Source: Chara braunii
Taxonomy: Eukaryota; Streptophyta; Charophyceae; Charales; Characeae
Reading direction: 5' to 3'
NCBI GenBank assembly: GCA_003427395.1
Contig: BFEA01000144.1
Coordinates: 2,887,926 to 2,909,783 of the forward strand
DNA length: 21,858 nucleotides
Both the position numbers and the translations under genes were made by a program. Shown here piece after piece: positions 1 through 8,120 of this stretch (positions within the stretch are counted from its first letter, which is position 1; every line of letters begins with the position of its first letter). The notes below the pieces were generated by a model. The model worked only from the letters and a program-made list of their open reading frames with translations, searched no databases and was not told the origin of the DNA.

Positions 1-18
1 TGTGTATATATATATATT
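1..18. repeat. TA microsatellite at window edge
   Basis: A short TG/TA dinucleotide run opens the window and may continue to the left of it. Similar (TA)n tracts recur at 6606-6618, 7339-7354, 8124-8188 and 8288-8306. Confidence 0.6.
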
Positions 19-57
19 GAGTACCAAAGAGACAATTGCGATCACTGTATTTAGAAG

Positions 58-123
58 AGGCTCTCAATATGCTCTGATATGGAGGACATTAGGCTCTCAA
101 TATGCTCTGATATGGAGGACATT
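58..123. repeat. 33-bp perfect tandem duplication
   Basis: Positions 58-90 and 91-123 are identical 33-base units lying head to tail (the unit starts AGGCTCTCAATATG and ends GGAGGACATT). There is no mismatch, so the duplication is recent or has been homogenised. 33 is a multiple of three, but no recognised coding frame crosses it. Confidence 0.97.
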
Positions 124-485
124 ACTGTCTGCAAGGAGGTGAGTAAGCAGAAACGGGAATCCTAGATACATTTTAGATGGACCTTTATTTTGTAAATCGT
201 ATGTATCTCTAATTCCTCTCGATTGAGTACCATACTTTGACCAGACGTACTTTTGTTAGCATCATGAAAGCCGCAGGTCGCCTCCTGCCACTTAGACGGT
301 ATGAAGAGTCCTCTTGTGTGCTCCATTGCTATTCCACTCTTTGTATATAGTCTATTGCCACTCCGATGATGAGAAAAATCTCCATTGGGCTTGGTCATTA
401 GTCCACTTGATATAGAACGAGCCTGATCCACTTTTCAACTGCAGTTGACGATGTGTGTTGCTGCCAGCTACGGAAGCCCTACGGA
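124..485. other. Unassigned region with one unrecognised minus-strand frame
   Basis: A minus-strand open frame of 89 codons lies at 162-431. Its predicted product contains the words GFHDANKSTSGQS, faintly like the DADWAGD-STSG region of Ty1/copia RNase H, but the flanking family motifs are missing. I do not assign a function. A decayed copia fragment is one possibility and chance is another. Confidence 0.25.
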
Positions 486-582
486 CTTCACCTGAATAGA
501 ACGCCCGGTCGTTATAGCTGTATTTGGGGCAACTTTCAGATCAGATGCAACGATAATGACCGGCCGTTTTATTCAGGTGAAG
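486..582 (+). repeat. Foldback with 30-bp stem
   Basis: The left arm 486-515 and right arm 553-582 are inverted copies separated by a 37-base loop. Of 30 stem positions, 27 are Watson-Crick pairs. If the plus strand is transcribed, two more (499/569 and 511/557) are G-U pairs and only 504/564 (C-C) is unpaired. The four bases ACGG occur immediately outside the right arm (583-586) and one base outside the left arm (481-484), a possible short target-site duplication. It could be a small foldback transposon or a miRNA-precursor-like hairpin. Nothing here shows transcription. Confidence 0.85.
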
Positions 583-829
583 ACGGTGGTGTGAACCACC
601 TTAGGCATCGACCTTGCAAATCAAGCAACTCCTACAACTCATGCCCACATGGGCATCCGACCTTGTACTTGCAGCTCGAGCTTGTTCCTTGAGAACGACA
701 CCACCCTTAATTTGACATCCATCTCTCCCTTCAACTTGTGTCTCCATCTTTTGAAAAAGTGTACTGCTTTGTAGATGTTTGCCTGTGTCCACAACCAATC
801 CTCTTACGTGATCACCAAACCATCTGTGC
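583..829. other. Unassigned region, no gene seen
   Basis: Short overlapping open frames exist on both strands, but none shows a recognisable motif or extends into a larger frame. Confidence 0.4.
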
Positions 830-850
830 TTTTTTTTTTTTTTTTTTTTT
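830..850 (-). repeat. Poly-T tract (possible minus-strand retroposon tail)
   Basis: Twenty-one consecutive T residues. Read on the minus strand this would be the poly-A tail of a retroposed element whose body lies at higher coordinates. About 70 bases further on, 923-946 matches a segment at 2497-2520 that also follows a T-rich tract. Confidence 0.5.
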
Positions 851-1259
851 AACCGCAGCTATGAAACATTTCTTTTCTTTTGTGAGAAATTGCTCTAGTC
901 TATTTGCTGGGGCCGGCATGTGCTGGGAACCGGGCTCAGCGTTCCTGTGGAATATGTACAAGACAAGATGAAACACCAAGGCCATTACCCGGCTTTGGCT
1001 GGGAGAAGGTCATGAGCAACAGCTGCGTGTGGAGAACACCCTTCACAGTGTTGGGAGGGGAGGTGCCTCTGGGGCCAAACCATCTGCATTATAGAGTCTC
1101 CAGCCGAAACTGCAATGTGCACAAACAGGTGACCAGCCTACAACAGAAAGCATTTTGTTAAATGGACAATATAAGTAGAAAATAACTGTTTATCCTATAA
1201 CGAAGGATGTAAGCATAGAATATCTGTTAGGCTACCAACCGGGCCACCCGGGTCACCTT
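851..1259. other. Unassigned sequence containing one copy of a dispersed 24-bp segment
   Basis: Positions 923-946 match 2497-2520 at 21 of 24 bases (core CTGGGAA-CGGG-CAGCGT). Both copies are preceded by a T-rich tract, which suggests two diverged members of one minus-strand retroposon family. No coding region is recognised. Confidence 0.4.
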
Positions 1260-1280
1260 TGCGAGGATTGATCCCTCGCA
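1260..1280. repeat. Short hairpin, 7-bp stem
   Basis: TGCGAGG at 1260-1266 pairs perfectly with CCTCGCA at 1274-1280 across a 7-base loop. The surroundings (1240-1320) are rich in GGCC and CCCGGG words that can form competing stems. No function is assigned. Confidence 0.6.
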
Positions 1281-2337
1281 GGGCCTTTCAGGCCTTGGCA
1301 CCCGACCAACGAAGGGGGCCCCAACAAGCCTTGTGCACGCCCGAACTGAAGGCGGGCATGCATATTTCAACATAAGGCCTTATTTTTGTCATTTCTGCAT
1401 GTGGGGGCACCAGACAGTTGCCACACGCCAGTTGGTTCACAAGGCCCACGACCTGTGGGATCACAACATGCTGAGCCTCCGGGCTCATCCAGGCTGCGGT
1501 GTGGCTAGGAGCCTCTTGGCTAATAGAATCGCTGTGTAAGACACTGACCCTGTCGCGCAGTTGGGCTGCTTAACTGCTGCGGGGCCAGGCCACTGTCTGC
1601 ATTGGGATTGGGTGCAGAAAATGGGGCCCGACTAGAAGCTACTAGAAACTTGGTAGTCAGGCCCAGGAGCGCGTGAGGTCAGGGCTCACTGTTCATATAG
1701 GGAAATGAGAGCCCAGCCAGGAGCTCATTCTGGCTTCTGCGCTACCTCGTGGTCACGCTGCTGGATTGCAGCGCTGAGGCAGGAGAGGAGGCACAGCCAG
1801 GGCGCACACGGTGGGTGCAAGTGGAGAGAGGGGCGCTGTGTGGCAGCAGGCACGAAAGGTCATAGCCGGGCCTGCTCGCAGTGGCTGGTGTGGGCGATGG
1901 TGGTCATTGAGCATGGGGTGAACGTGAAGTGGGGAAGAAGGGGGCTGACATGAGAGAGATGAGAGGTGTATGCAGCAGTCTGCATGGGCGACTTCGTCAC
2001 GTACATTGGTCTTCAGCTGGAAGTGATTCCTATTGCTGTCATAGTGTAGGCTAGATAGGTACTGAGTAGAGATAGGCTGGGGGTGCTAGGCGCCAATCGA
2101 GAGGGGCGACATTGGATTCATTGTTGGTGGTGGTGACAAGAGGCAGGCATTGACATTTGAGTTCACTGCATTGCTCCTATTTGGCTGTATCTCAGTGCTT
2201 TGGGCTTTCTACTTGGGACACAACTATCTGGCTTTCAATGTGATGTTGCAATTTGGTTTTCTGCGTATTGCTTTCGCTCAGTGTCCTTGCACCTTGTTTG
2301 CCCAGCGGCCTGGCCGTTAAAGGAACAGGCAAGGTAT

Positions 2338-2341
<4 letters not shown>
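1281..2341. other. Unassigned mixed-composition region
   Basis: The sequence is moderately GC-rich and complex. Short open frames at 1333-1539 (+), 1288-1488 (-) and 1705-1953 (+) carry no motif I recognise. I see no tandem repeat or RNA gene here. Confidence 0.35.

Positions 2342-2376
<35 letters not shown>
2342..2376 (+). repeat. Poly-A tract of 35
   Basis: Thirty-five consecutive A residues, a plausible 3' tail of a plus-strand retroposon ending here. I looked upstream for a repeat of the bases just after the tail (GCATCTTTG) and did not find a convincing target-site duplication. Confidence 0.6.
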
Positions 2377-2377
<1 letters not shown>

Positions 2378-2439
2378 CATCTTTGAAAAGCAACATCGTT
2401 TTTTCTTCTGTTGTGCAAGAGAAGTAAACTGAACAACCA

Positions 2440-2520
2440 TTTTTTTATTTTTTTTATTTTTTTTTTACAAAAAAGAGTATATCATATCATCACAGGCTGG
2501 GAAACGGGCCCAGCGTCCCT
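2440..2520. repeat. T-rich tract plus second copy of the dispersed 24-bp segment
   Basis: Interrupted T runs at 2440-2466 are followed by 2497-2520, the partner of 923-946 (three mismatches in 24). Element boundaries cannot be fixed from this window. Confidence 0.4.
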
Positions 2521-2589
2521 CACATCAATAACCACGGCCCGCAGGGATGAGCCAGGCTCTCCGACCTGGATTAACCCCACCGCAGCTGA

Positions 2590-2880
2590 GCACCCGTTAG
2601 CCTGCAACGTCACACCCTAATTAACTCTAATTAACATCACACCGTATTTAACACTAACTAACATCACCAACCCTAACACTAAAGCACAAACCAACTCAAC
2701 CATCAAAAGGAAAACGCAACCGGAAATCTACACCCCAAGCACTCAAAAAGACCAACAGAATTGAACCCTAACCAGCTCATAGGCAAATAGACGAAAACCA
2801 AATACCCACTACGCACATCAATCGTAAACTAATTAACCCTCATAATCTGTAGAATTGAAAAGAACCAAGTAAGGATGAAG
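2590..2880 (+). repeat. G-poor A/C-rich tract with CCCTAA-like words
   Basis: The plus strand is strongly depleted in G: roughly 20 G in about 235 bases over 2618-2853. The words ACCCTAA, CCCTAAC and AACCCT recur near 2615, 2672, 2764 and 2836. They resemble plant telomeric words but are too irregular to call an interstitial telomere repeat. Confidence 0.45.
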
Positions 2881-3849
2881 AGTTCACAAGCTACACCACA
2901 CCCGAAGTAGGAGCATCAGAGCGACGCCGATCGCAGCTTTAAGCCCGTTGTCAACGACGGTGGGGGATACCAGTCACAGCTAAGCTCTAGTGTCACTCTC
3001 CCGGAAGCGGGCGCTTGTCGATGCACACGCGTCTCTCATCTCCCCGTGAATCTTCAGCTTCTGACTCCGTATCAAAGCCAGGGAAAACGTCCCTGACAGG
3101 TTTCGCATACTGGTATGTATGACGCCCAGATCCCGCCCTTCGGACCACCACACATCTCCTCCATCCTCCCGTAGTCTCTCCAGGAATGCCAGCGTACACC
3201 AACCGGGACCACGATATGGAAGAAGCATTTCAGTGCTTCCTCAAGGCAGTCCCCACCCTGCGCCCACGCGCCCTCCCCCACCACCTCAGCCATCCCAACC
3301 CTAGGTTTTGGCACCGCGCAACACTGATCGCAGCTGCACGAACGCGATCCCCCACAGCCCAGGCGCTCGCTCAGCCTCAGGATCACATAAAGATTCTTTG
3401 CCAAATTTAAAGTAAAACTGTAAAAGTAAAATACAAAAACAATCCTTTTATTTTATTTTATTTTCAAATTTTAATTTTGTTTGGCCCGGCCGAGCAAGTG
3501 GTCCCGCGCTGCACTGGTAGCCCAGCTGCTAATCCAATAGGAAAAAGGATAGACTCCATGCTAACCATGGAACAGATAGGTCACACAAAACACTATTTTG
3601 GGCACTACAACTCACCCGATCCAAGCAAGCATAAAAGTTTCGGCAAACATTTGTGCCATACCTGCTGCGCATTGCAGTGTGCTGCACCACACTCATAGTG
3701 GGAGGCACATGGCGCATGCAGCGAGCGCACTTGGAGCACCACACCACTGAAAATGGTCACTCCGTAACCAAAAAAAATAAAAGTTCGGAGGGCCGAAAAA
3801 AGGCCTGGTCCCCCTCCGCCTAAAAAGTCGAAGACGGCCATGCAAATTC
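2881..3849. other. Unassigned region; open frames not recognised
   Basis: The longest frame is a minus-strand one of 110 codons at 3072-3404; plus-strand frames overlap it at 3119-3304 and 3186-3410. None shows a known domain. They lie in a C-rich, stop-poor stretch, so chance openness is likely. After 3410 the sequence is AT-rich. An A-box-like GGCCGAGCAAGTGG occurs near 3487, with no B box at a tRNA-like distance. Confidence 0.35.
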
Positions 3850-3878
3850 TTTTTCAGGCCGTGCCAAGGCCTGAAAAA
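3850..3878. repeat. Perfect 11-bp stem, 7-base loop hairpin
   Basis: TTTTTCAGGCC at 3850-3860 pairs without mismatch with GGCCTGAAAAA at 3868-3878. The loop is GTGCCAA. The stem has a GC core and an A-T end. No RNA family is recognised. Confidence 0.75.
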
Positions 3879-4437
3879 ACAATTGGGTGGTTGTTCTTCT
3901 AAAAGGGTTGTGGGGTGTCGGGGCTATGAACAGGGAGGAAGTATGGCAGGGGGCTTTACGCTTCAGGTTCAGCCCACCTGTCGACACAGCGGGCCCACCC
4001 ACTAACTCAGACATCGCTCAAGATCAGAACTCAGAGGCATGAGGAAGAAGAGAGACCTTGCCACACCCTGGAGTATCAGCCTGGACCGGAGCTACCAGGC
4101 TGCTGCGCCAAGGTGCAACCCCTTCGAACTCAGGGTCCTGCATCCCCAAGGCACCCAGCCACCGCTGTCACCAGGTGTTGTGGGGATGAGAGTTACTCCT
4201 GCTAGGAAGGGGGTGAATCCTTCACTCCTCATGTACTCATCCCCATTGAGCCTGGCCCTCCCGGAGCCGTCTCCCTGCATGGCCTCAAGCAACCCCAAGG
4301 GGAGGCGTGCGCCTGCAATTCCGGAGGACCCAAGAATATACAGGGGCTAGTATCTGCTGGGCACCCTCTCAGGTGGACTCATAAGATAGGTCTATGTGCT
4401 TTGCACATCCGTGCTCTCTGACCGTGCGCGCGCTCAG
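3879..4437. other. Unassigned region with a 10-bp inverted pair
   Basis: TGGGGATGAG at 4181-4190 is inverted perfectly at 4236-4245. A plus-strand frame of 103 codons (4039-4350) overlaps it and has no recognisable domain. The minus strand at 4112-4122 contains a B-box-like GAGTTCGAAGG, but no convincing A box was found. Confidence 0.35.
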
Positions 4438-4510
4438 TGTGTGAGTGGTAGTGCGTCAACCTAACGCCCTGCCGGCGGCCTATGCACACGAGGGTGCAGG
4501 GTTTTGAGCC
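4438..4510 (+). repeat. tRNA-like pol III promoter segment (SINE-head candidate)
   Basis: TGTGTGAGTGGTAGTGC at 4438-4454 resembles a tRNA D-arm/A box, and GGTTTTGAGCC at 4500-4510 resembles a B box. The start-to-start distance is 62 bases, longer than in a normal tRNA. No cloverleaf can be folded with confidence and there is no downstream A tail, so this is at most a decayed tRNA-derived element. Confidence 0.35.
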
Positions 4511-4880
4511 AGCAACCTCAGACCACAGTGTGTGCAGCGTGCCTCTGGCTGCCCTGGCCTAGATCCAGGGCTATCTTGCTATTTTGCCTATTTAGCCTGT
4601 GGGATCAGGCCGTGGCCTCGCCCCACAGGCCGTCTGATATTCAGTCCAGTCCAGTCCAGCCGGGTACCACTGTCAGTACCGGACAGCCCAGTTAGTCCGC
4701 CGGGGTTATAACCCAGTTGCAATCTGTTTGTTGGGTCATTCTTCATTTTACACAGTTTGGAGTACGTGTGTGTTTCGTCTGCGTCGGAGTTGCGTTGTCC
4801 CTTCCAGCTCCATCTCCATTTTCTTTCTCGTCCCTCCATCTTGATCCTGACGGACCGCCATCTTGGAGGGTCCGTTAAAT
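4511..4880 (+). mobile_element. Candidate 3' portion of an LTR
   Basis: This is inferred only from the primer-binding site that follows. The segment includes three AGTCC units near 4641-4656 and a hairpin (4850-4856 with 4869-4875, 7 bp) just before the primer-binding site, where U5 stems are common. The 5' boundary and the matching second LTR were not found. The end immediately before the primer-binding site is TTAAAT rather than the canonical CA. Confidence 0.35.
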
Positions 4881-4892
4881 TGGTATCAGAGC
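4881..4892 (+). other. LTR-retrotransposon primer-binding site (initiator-Met tRNA type)
   Basis: TGGTATCAGAGC matches all 12 bases of the complement of the plant initiator-Met tRNA 3' end, the usual minus-strand primer site of plant Ty1/copia and many Ty3/gypsy elements. After this the match continues only if one C is skipped. No Gag or Pol frame follows: a SINE-like insertion starts about 90 bases downstream, so the element is broken. Confidence 0.7.
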
Positions 4893-4979
4893 AGGAACGG
4901 TCCCCGCTCCCACCCATCCCATCTCGCAAGTGTGGAAAAAACAGTATAAGCCCGATAGGCTATAGCGGGATTTGAGGCA

Positions 4980-5236
4980 TTTTTTTTTCAGAGCGAAAAT
5001 ACAGGAAACAGCGGGAAAAGAACCGCCCAAAGAGTGAGACGTGGCAAAAAAGAGAGAGCATCATCGCAACGTGTGCATTGCAGCACGCACGTACCCATGC
5101 TGCCCCGCCCTGCTCCCAAGTTATATATCATCAAGATCCGCGAGTGCAGCTGCCAGGGTTTGAACTTCGGCAGCCGCCAGCGATGCATGCGCATAGCCAA
5201 TGCCTTAACACACTGGCCAAACTTTAAGCATGAGTT
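4980..5236 (-). mobile_element. tRNA-derived SINE, minus strand
   Basis: On the minus strand, 5219-5201 reads TGGCCAGTGTGTTAAGGCA, close to the A-box/D-arm TGGCCGAGTGGTTAAGGC of tRNA-Ser/Leu. 5166-5156 reads AGTTCAAACCC, a B box (RGTTCRANNCC). The boxes start 53 bases apart, a long-variable-arm (class II) tRNA spacing. The unit continues about 170 bases and ends in nine A residues (plus-strand T at 4980-4988). The flanks ATGCTTAAA (5') and ATGCCTCAAA (3') may be a worn target-site duplication. It lies inside or next to the LTR debris at 4881. Pol III transcription is inferred, not shown. Confidence 0.6.
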
Positions 5237-5625
5237 AAGAGTGTGGCACGCCACTATTGAAGAGTATCATGCCTACTATTTATACCTTCCCCCCCTCTCC
5301 CTCTCGGCGAGCAAAGGGCAGCGAACAACGAGCGGGGAGAGTTCAATGGGGTGTTGCTAGGGGACTAATGATTGAAGACCCCTCTGGCTCGGGGGCTGCA
5401 CTACAACCATTTTTTATTTTTTATCTTTAACTGGCTAGGAGGTGCGCTACTATGCAATTAGGGTGGCTGATTAAGATCTCAACCAACCCTCCACAATTCT
5501 TATTATCATTTGTCTGCTGCAATTGCAGGTTGCCAGCACCTGTGGATCTTGGTGACCTTGTCTACTTTTGGCCAACCAAGAGCCTGGTATCACTCCCTAC
5601 TCACTAATCTACTTTCCCAACTTTT
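5237..5625. other. Unassigned region
   Basis: Mixed sequence with no recognised gene. A perfect 12-bp palindrome CTGCAATTGCAG lies at 5517-5528. The ORF crossing 5510-6076 is discussed with the pyrimidine tract. Confidence 0.35.
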
Positions 5626-5960
5626 TTCTTTTTTTCCCCGTCATCCTCTGATCAGATTTTCTAAGTCTACCATTAATCTCTCACCCTACCCCACTCCCCT
5701 CACTTATTTTCTCCACTTTTCTCCCCTCCTTCTCACTGCTCTCTCATATCTCTCCCTCTCTACTCATCCTTCACCATTTTTTTTTTCCCCTCTCCTTTTT
5801 ACTCATTCACTCTCTTCCATTAATATTTTCTTCTCCTCTTCCCCTCATCTATCTTTCACTTTTCTCACCTCTTTCCCATCCCTCCCCCCCTCAACTTCAA
5901 ATTTTTCTTTTTTTTCTTTTTTTGTCCTTCTCTTTGATTTATTTTTTCTTCTTTATACCA
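5626..5960 (+). repeat. Almost G-free pyrimidine-rich tract
   Basis: Between 5666 and 5923 (258 bases) only one G occurs, at 5738. C and T dominate and A makes up most of the rest. The 188-codon plus-strand frame over 5510-6076 is a consequence: without G, TAG and TGA cannot form. Its Ser/Phe/Leu/Pro-rich product has no recognisable domain. The purine-rich complement could form triplex or stalled-replication structures. Confidence 0.8.
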
Positions 5961-6099
5961 AAAGTTCGAATTATCTTCCCGCCTCCTTCTTTTTTTATTT
6001 TTTTGATTTATTTTTATTATTTTATTATTATTTTGAAAAATCCGAATTTCATTGTAGCACCCTCCAATCTGGTTAGGACTTAGTTATTCTTACTTTCGG

Positions 6100-6295
6100 C
6101 ACACATTTTGACCCCTAGGAAGTAACGAAGTGCTGACGAAATTTTATCCTCCTCAATCTCATCTTCGAGCAGATTTTGATCCTTGGAGGTAACCGAGTGC
6201 TGGCGAAAGTTTCTCATTTTACTTTGTCAGTTTCTTTGACGGCACAACTTGACTCCATGGGGGTTGCCGAATTTTTCGAAAAATTCAAAACTTCA
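6100..6295 (+). repeat. Degenerate tandem repeat, about 68-73 bp, three copies
   Basis: Three aligned segments have their TTGA anchor G at 6110, 6178 and 6251. Copies 1 and 2 share TTTTGA-CC-T-GGA-GTAAC-GAGTGCTG-CGAAA with few changes. Copy 3 keeps TTGACTCCATGGGGG and CCGAA but has drifted further. A fourth, weaker resemblance is at 6413-6455. No coding frame is preserved between copies. Confidence 0.6.
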
Positions 6296-6564
6296 AGTTA
6301 GTTTTCTCTTCACTGTCCTCCACCTCCTCATTTATTTATTTATTTTTCTAAAAATTTTGATCTCCAGTATTTTGAAAGTTAGCGTGCTTTCCTTGATCTT
6401 TCCTTTTCTCTTGGTACACTTTCACCCAATGGGGGGTGGAGAAATGCTACCTAAAATTATAAAAAAATAAATATTCATTCTCTCGTCACGCTTTTTTTAT
6501 ATTTTATTTATTTATGTTGTTATTATTTATTTTATCTTATCTCGAAATTCCTAGGCTACCAGAG

Positions 6565-6589
6565 CGGTCAAGGATCACTTCCTCGACCG
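6565..6589. repeat. 10-bp stem hairpin before repeat unit A
   Basis: CGGTCAAGGA at 6565-6574 pairs with TCCTCGACCG at 6580-6589 with one mismatch and a 5-base loop. It lies just upstream of the first (TA)n-bounded unit. A TATAAAA word follows at 6592. Confidence 0.6.
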
Positions 6590-6620
6590 GGTATAAAACA
6601 AAATAATATATATATATAGG

Positions 6621-7354
6621 GTTGTCGGCGTTCGGGACGGGCCGAATGCCCAAACCCGAACGCCCGAACGTACGGGACCCCTTCGGAAGGCGTTCGGCCG
6701 TTTGGCGGAACGCGGACCAAAAAAAAAAAAAAAAGGTTTTCAAAAAATTCTGAAAAACAAATATGTTATGGAGAAAAATAAACTAAACAACATTTGTCTG
6801 GGCACTGTATCCAAATTTTTTACCAAATTTGAGTTAAGAATCAAATACAGAATATAAACAGTATAAGAAAAATAAAAAAAAATAAAAAGAAAATTAAAAT
6901 GAGCGAGTGTGGCAGCACCTTTTCAACACCGCCATCTTTGCCGATTTTTAATTGTTTTTCGGCATCTACAAATGCCCTGAAAATTTACAGATATGTAGTT
7001 TACATAATCAATAACTTATTTAATTGTTTTCAAAAAATAATAAAATTGTTTAGGCCCCAAAATAAAGTGAAAACAAAAAGTGAAAAGTGAAAAAAAACAA
7101 AAGTGAGTGGGCGAGCACGTTTTGACACCCCCATCTTTGACGATTTTTAATGTTTTCTTGGCTTAGCAAAATGACTTCAAAATTTATAGGTTTGTTGGTT
7201 ACATTCAGAAAACAAAACTTATTTTTAGGCCCCAATATTTGTTTTAGCGGGGGCCGAACCTGGAGGTGTTCGGCCCCCGACCGCCCGAACGTTCGGGGGC
7301 CAGCCCGGGGGCCCTCGAACGTTCGGTCAAGTAACCATGTATATATATATATAT
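6621..7354 (+). repeat. GTTCGG-family unit A, ~734 bp
   Basis: First of two tandem copies. Order: (TA)n; a GC-rich head with a perfect 10-bp inverted pair (6627-6636 with 6655-6664); a run of 16 A (6719-6734); an AT-rich segment containing TTTACCAAATTTG; monomer A1 (from 6901) and monomer A2 (from 7105), both with CCATCTTTG-CGATTTTT; then a GC-rich tail with a perfect 11-bp hairpin (7249-7278), a 14-bp palindrome CCCGAACGTTCGGG (7284-7297) and a closing (TA)n. Open frames through the GC-rich ends are shadows of GTTCGG/CCGAAC words. No transposase is encoded. A non-autonomous element inserted in TA repeats is the likeliest reading. Confidence 0.75.
7249..7278. repeat. Perfect 11-bp GC hairpin in unit A
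   Basis: GGGGGCCGAAC (7249-7259) pairs with GTTCGGCCCCC (7268-7278) over an 8-base loop. The equivalent hairpin in unit B keeps the same loop length. Confidence 0.85.
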
Positions 7355-7451
7355 GTTGCCGGCATTCGGGACGGGCTGAATGCCCGAACCCAAACGCCCG
7401 AACGTTCGGCACCACCTCTCGATGCGTTCGGCCGTTCGGCCGAAAACGGAT

Positions 7452-7485
<34 letters not shown>

Positions 7486-8120
7486 AAAAAGTTTAAAAAA
7501 TATATATGTTATGCAGAAGAATAAACCAAACAATATTTGCCTCAACGTTATATCCAAATTCTTTACCAAATTTGAAATAAAAATTAAATACTAAAAATAA
7601 ATAATAATAATAATAAAAATTAGAAAAAATAAAACGAGAATTAAATTATTGAGTGGGCGAGCACGTTTTTGACACCGCCATCTTTGGCGATTTTTTATTT
7701 TTTTTTTGGCTGTGGAAAATGCCATGAAAATTTATATATGTGTATCTTACATAATAGAGAATATATGAATATAGTTTGAAAAAAAAAAAATTTGTTTTAG
7801 GCCCCGAAATAAAGGAAAAACAAAAAATGAAAAGAGAAAAAAACAAATTTGTGAGTGGGCAAGTTAGTTTTGACACCACCACCTTTGAGGATTTTTCATT
7901 TGTTTTTGGCTAAACAGAATGACTTCAAAATTAAACGGTGGATACCTTACATCACAAAGAACTCACCAAAAAACGTTCAGAAACAAATAATAATATTTGG
8001 GTGCCAAAATATTTTTTTGCAGGGTCCGAACCCCTTCAAGTTCGGGCCCCGTATGGGAACCCGAACGCCCGAACGTTCGGGGGTCAGCTTAGGGGCCTCC
8101 GTACATTCGGCCTGGCAACC

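Noticed and set aside
162-431. Ty1/copia RNase H fragment on the minus strand
   Set aside because: Only a weak STSG-like resemblance; the neighbouring conserved motifs of the family are missing.
3072-3404. 110-codon minus-strand frame as a gene
   Set aside because: No recognisable domain and overlapping open plus-strand frames; length is within chance for a stop-poor C-rich stretch.
3487-3530. A-box-like GGCCGAGCAAGTGG, possible SINE head
   Set aside because: No B box 40-65 bases downstream.
4112-4122. B-box-like GAGTTCGAAGG on the minus strand
   Set aside because: No convincing A box or T-arm pairing, so it may be chance.
5510-6076. 188-codon plus-strand frame resembling a membrane protein
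   Set aside because: The hydrophobic Ser/Phe/Leu composition follows from a nearly G-free C/T-rich tract in which two of three stop codons cannot form.
7050-7594. Open frames of 80-145 codons on both strands through units A and B
   Set aside because: They translate GTTCGG/CCGAAC words, poly-A and TA runs, are open on both strands, and are not conserved between the two copies.
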